From an uncultured Oscillospiraceae bacterium (lineage in GTDB: Bacteria > Bacillota > Clostridia > Oscillospirales > Ruminococcaceae): a stretch of 14,533 nt of DNA. Shown here piece by piece: positions 13,329 to 14,533 of this stretch. The stretch's first letter is position 1. Every line of letters starts with the position of its first letter. The notes under the pieces were generated by a model. That model had not been told where the DNA came from. It worked only from the letters and a program-made list of their open reading frames with translations, and searched no databases. The stretch spans positions 1 through 14,533 of the forward strand of contig UQQY01000040.1 in assembly GCA_900543295.1 (NCBI GenBank). The letters run 5' to 3'. The position numbers and the translations under genes are program-made.

Positions 13329-14533
13329 TCAGCACTCCTCGACCGTCGTGCGCAAAAGAAGCTCATGCTGTACAATCGGGTCAAGCTCTACAAACCGTGC
13401 TGAAAAACCGCCGATGCGTACAAGCAGGTTGCGGTAGCGTTCCGGATGAATCATCGCCTGCTCCAAGTCGTCTTTTCCGATGGAGGACAGATTCGTCTGT
13501 GCTCCGCCATTTTCATAGAAGGTTTCCAATAGCATTTTAATCGTGTCAAAGTTATTGTGCAGCATATCTTTGTTAAAACGGATATTGTGCACAACGCCCA
13601 CATGGCGCACCGGATCAATTTTCCGCATGGAGTTCAGTGTTGCAGTCAGACCGTTTTTATCACCGCCGATTGACGGACTGTTGCCGTTTGAAAGCGGCTC
13701 GCTCCGTTTTCTGCCGCATGGCGTTGCTGAACATGCCGCACCGCGCTCCGCTGAACCGGAATTATTAACGCTCACAATATTATAGCGCTCTGGAAGATCA
13801 AATTTACGCCCCGCTTCTTCGTGCAGTTCAGAGATGTTGTTGAATACGCGGACGGCAATCTCGTCGGCGTAATCATCGTCATTCCCATATTTCGGCGCGC
13901 TAAGCAGTGCTTCACGCTCTTTCTCATAGCCCTCGAAGTTTGCGTCAAGCATCTTCACAAGCTCTTCGAGCGTAAACAGCTTATCCTCATAGACGCACTT
14001 TTTAATTGCCGTCAGGCTGTCTGCACAGGTGACAAAGCCGAATACTTCGTCCGTCTCGGAAAGATAGCGGCAGCCGCCTGCAAACGCAGGTTTTCCAAGC
14101 TCCACACTGTCGTGTGTCAGAAGGCTGATATGCAGATATGCGGCCTCTTCGCCTGCAAGCTGATAGTTGAGCTTTTGATAATACGCCGTTTCTTCACAGG
14201 CGGGCCTTAATACATCGGAATAAGCCTCAAAAAGCTCGTCGAAGGTCTTATATGAAGAAACTGGCTTCATTCCCTTTACAAACAGCGTACCGGAAAACGA
14301 ATTATATCCCTCGTGTAGCACGATGTCGAGCGCCTGCGACAGCGTCATACTGCTGTTCGGGGTTGCAGCGCCGCATCCCTCCATAACATACTCGCCGCAG
14401 CCGAGCGGAACCCACTTGCAGGCTTCTTCTTCATCAATTCCATATATTTTCTGAATGGCGGGAATCGTTGCGTCGTCACTGTATACAATCGGATAGACCG
14501 CGCCCGCTTCAATATTTTCAAGCGTTTTTACCA
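13329..14533 (-). CDS. Glycyl radical enzyme (pyruvate formate-lyase superfamily), C-terminal 400 residues; substrate unknown
   Basis: The frame is open from the right edge of the window (first full codon 14531) to a TGA at 13331-13329, so the 5' part is missing. Glycyl radical enzymes use a backbone glycyl radical, installed by a radical-SAM activase, to make a thiyl radical that attacks the substrate; they work only without oxygen. The thiyl Cys loop is seen as VPLGCGEY (visible residues 41-48), with Cys at 14399-14397 and Glu two residues later. The C-terminal radical loop is RIGGFSARF, with the radical Gly at 13409-13407, 25 residues before the end. Family blocks in between include SPSIGGDKNGLTATLNS and HPERYRN. 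Cys-Gly-Glu resembles the Cys-Val-Glu of radical dehydratases and lyases, not the Cys-Cys of pyruvate formate-lyase. The activase gene is not within the window. Confidence 0.93.
   Translation of the reverse strand, partial: VKTLENIEAGAVYPIVYSDDATIPAIQKIYGIDEEEACKWVPLGCGEYVMEGCGAATPNSSMTLSQALDIVLHEGYNSFSGTLFVKGMKPVSSYKTFDELFEAYSDVLRPACEETAYYQKLNYQLAGEEAAYLHISLLTHDSVELGKPAFAGGCRYLSETDEVFGFVTCADSLTAIKKCVYEDKLFTLEELVKMLDANFEGYEKEREALLSAPKYGNDDDYADEIAVRVFNNISELHEEAGRKFDLPERYNIVSVNNSGSAERGAACSATPCGRKRSEPLSNGNSPSIGGDKNGLTATLNSMRKIDPVRHVGVVHNIRFNKDMLHNNFDTIKMLLETFYENGGAQTNLSSIGKDDLEQAMIHPERYRNLLVRIGGFSARFVELDPIVQHELLLRTTVEEC

Noticed and set aside
1..14533. Mobile elements, CRISPR arrays, tRNA or rRNA genes, phage or toxin-antitoxin modules
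   Set aside because: No transposase, integrase, direct-repeat array, tRNA-like cloverleaf or rRNA sequence was seen; the genes form a conserved housekeeping cluster plus two ordinary-looking flanking genes.

Overview
The window looks like part of a bacterial chromosome from the Clostridia, plausibly an Oscillospiraceae/Ruminococcaceae-type gut anaerobe. This is inferred from gene order, AGGAGG-type ribosome binding sites, TTG and GTG starts, moderate GC with an AT-rich promoter region, and an oxygen-sensitive glycyl radical enzyme. There is no rRNA in the window to fix the taxonomy.

Left and centre (about 1-12,100, all on the minus strand): one long housekeeping cluster, read from right to left. 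The order is yicC, remA, gmk, rpoZ, priA, def, fmt, a yugP-type membrane zinc peptidase, rsmB, rlmN, a PP2C phosphatase (prpC/stp), a PASTA kinase (prkC), and the first codons of what is probably rsgA at the left edge. It is the Firmicutes yloC-remA-gmk-rpoZ-priA-def-fmt-rsmB-rlmN-prpC-prkC-rsgA cluster with two differences from Bacillus subtilis: coaBC is missing between rpoZ and priA, and the zinc peptidase gene sits between fmt and rsmB. Most junctions are 9-50 bp or overlap by 4-8 bp, so one long transcript from an extended -10 promoter just upstream of yicC is likely. The genes cover RNA turnover (yicC), DNA-binding regulation (remA), GMP phosphorylation (gmk), RNA polymerase (rpoZ), replication restart (priA), formylation and deformylation of the initiator methionine (fmt, def), rRNA/tRNA methylation (rsmB, rlmN), ribosome maturation (rsgA), and a Ser/Thr kinase-phosphatase pair that senses the cell wall. 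A stem-loop separates prkC from rsgA.

Middle right (about 12,100-12,620): an AT-rich divergent intergenic region. It holds the leftward yicC promoter and a near-consensus rightward promoter, which starts a leader of about 195 nt.

Right (12,620-14,533): a small lipoprotein of unknown function on the plus strand, two tandem stem-loops (one with perfect 18-bp arms) between convergent genes, and the C-terminal 400 residues of a glycyl radical enzyme on the minus strand that runs off the window. The active-site loop of the enzyme (Cys-Gly-Glu) is not that of pyruvate formate-lyase, so its substrate is open.

I found no mobile element, CRISPR array, tRNA or rRNA. Most of the window is conserved core genome. 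The least explained parts are the glycyl radical enzyme, the lipoprotein with its long leader, and the hairpin before rsgA.
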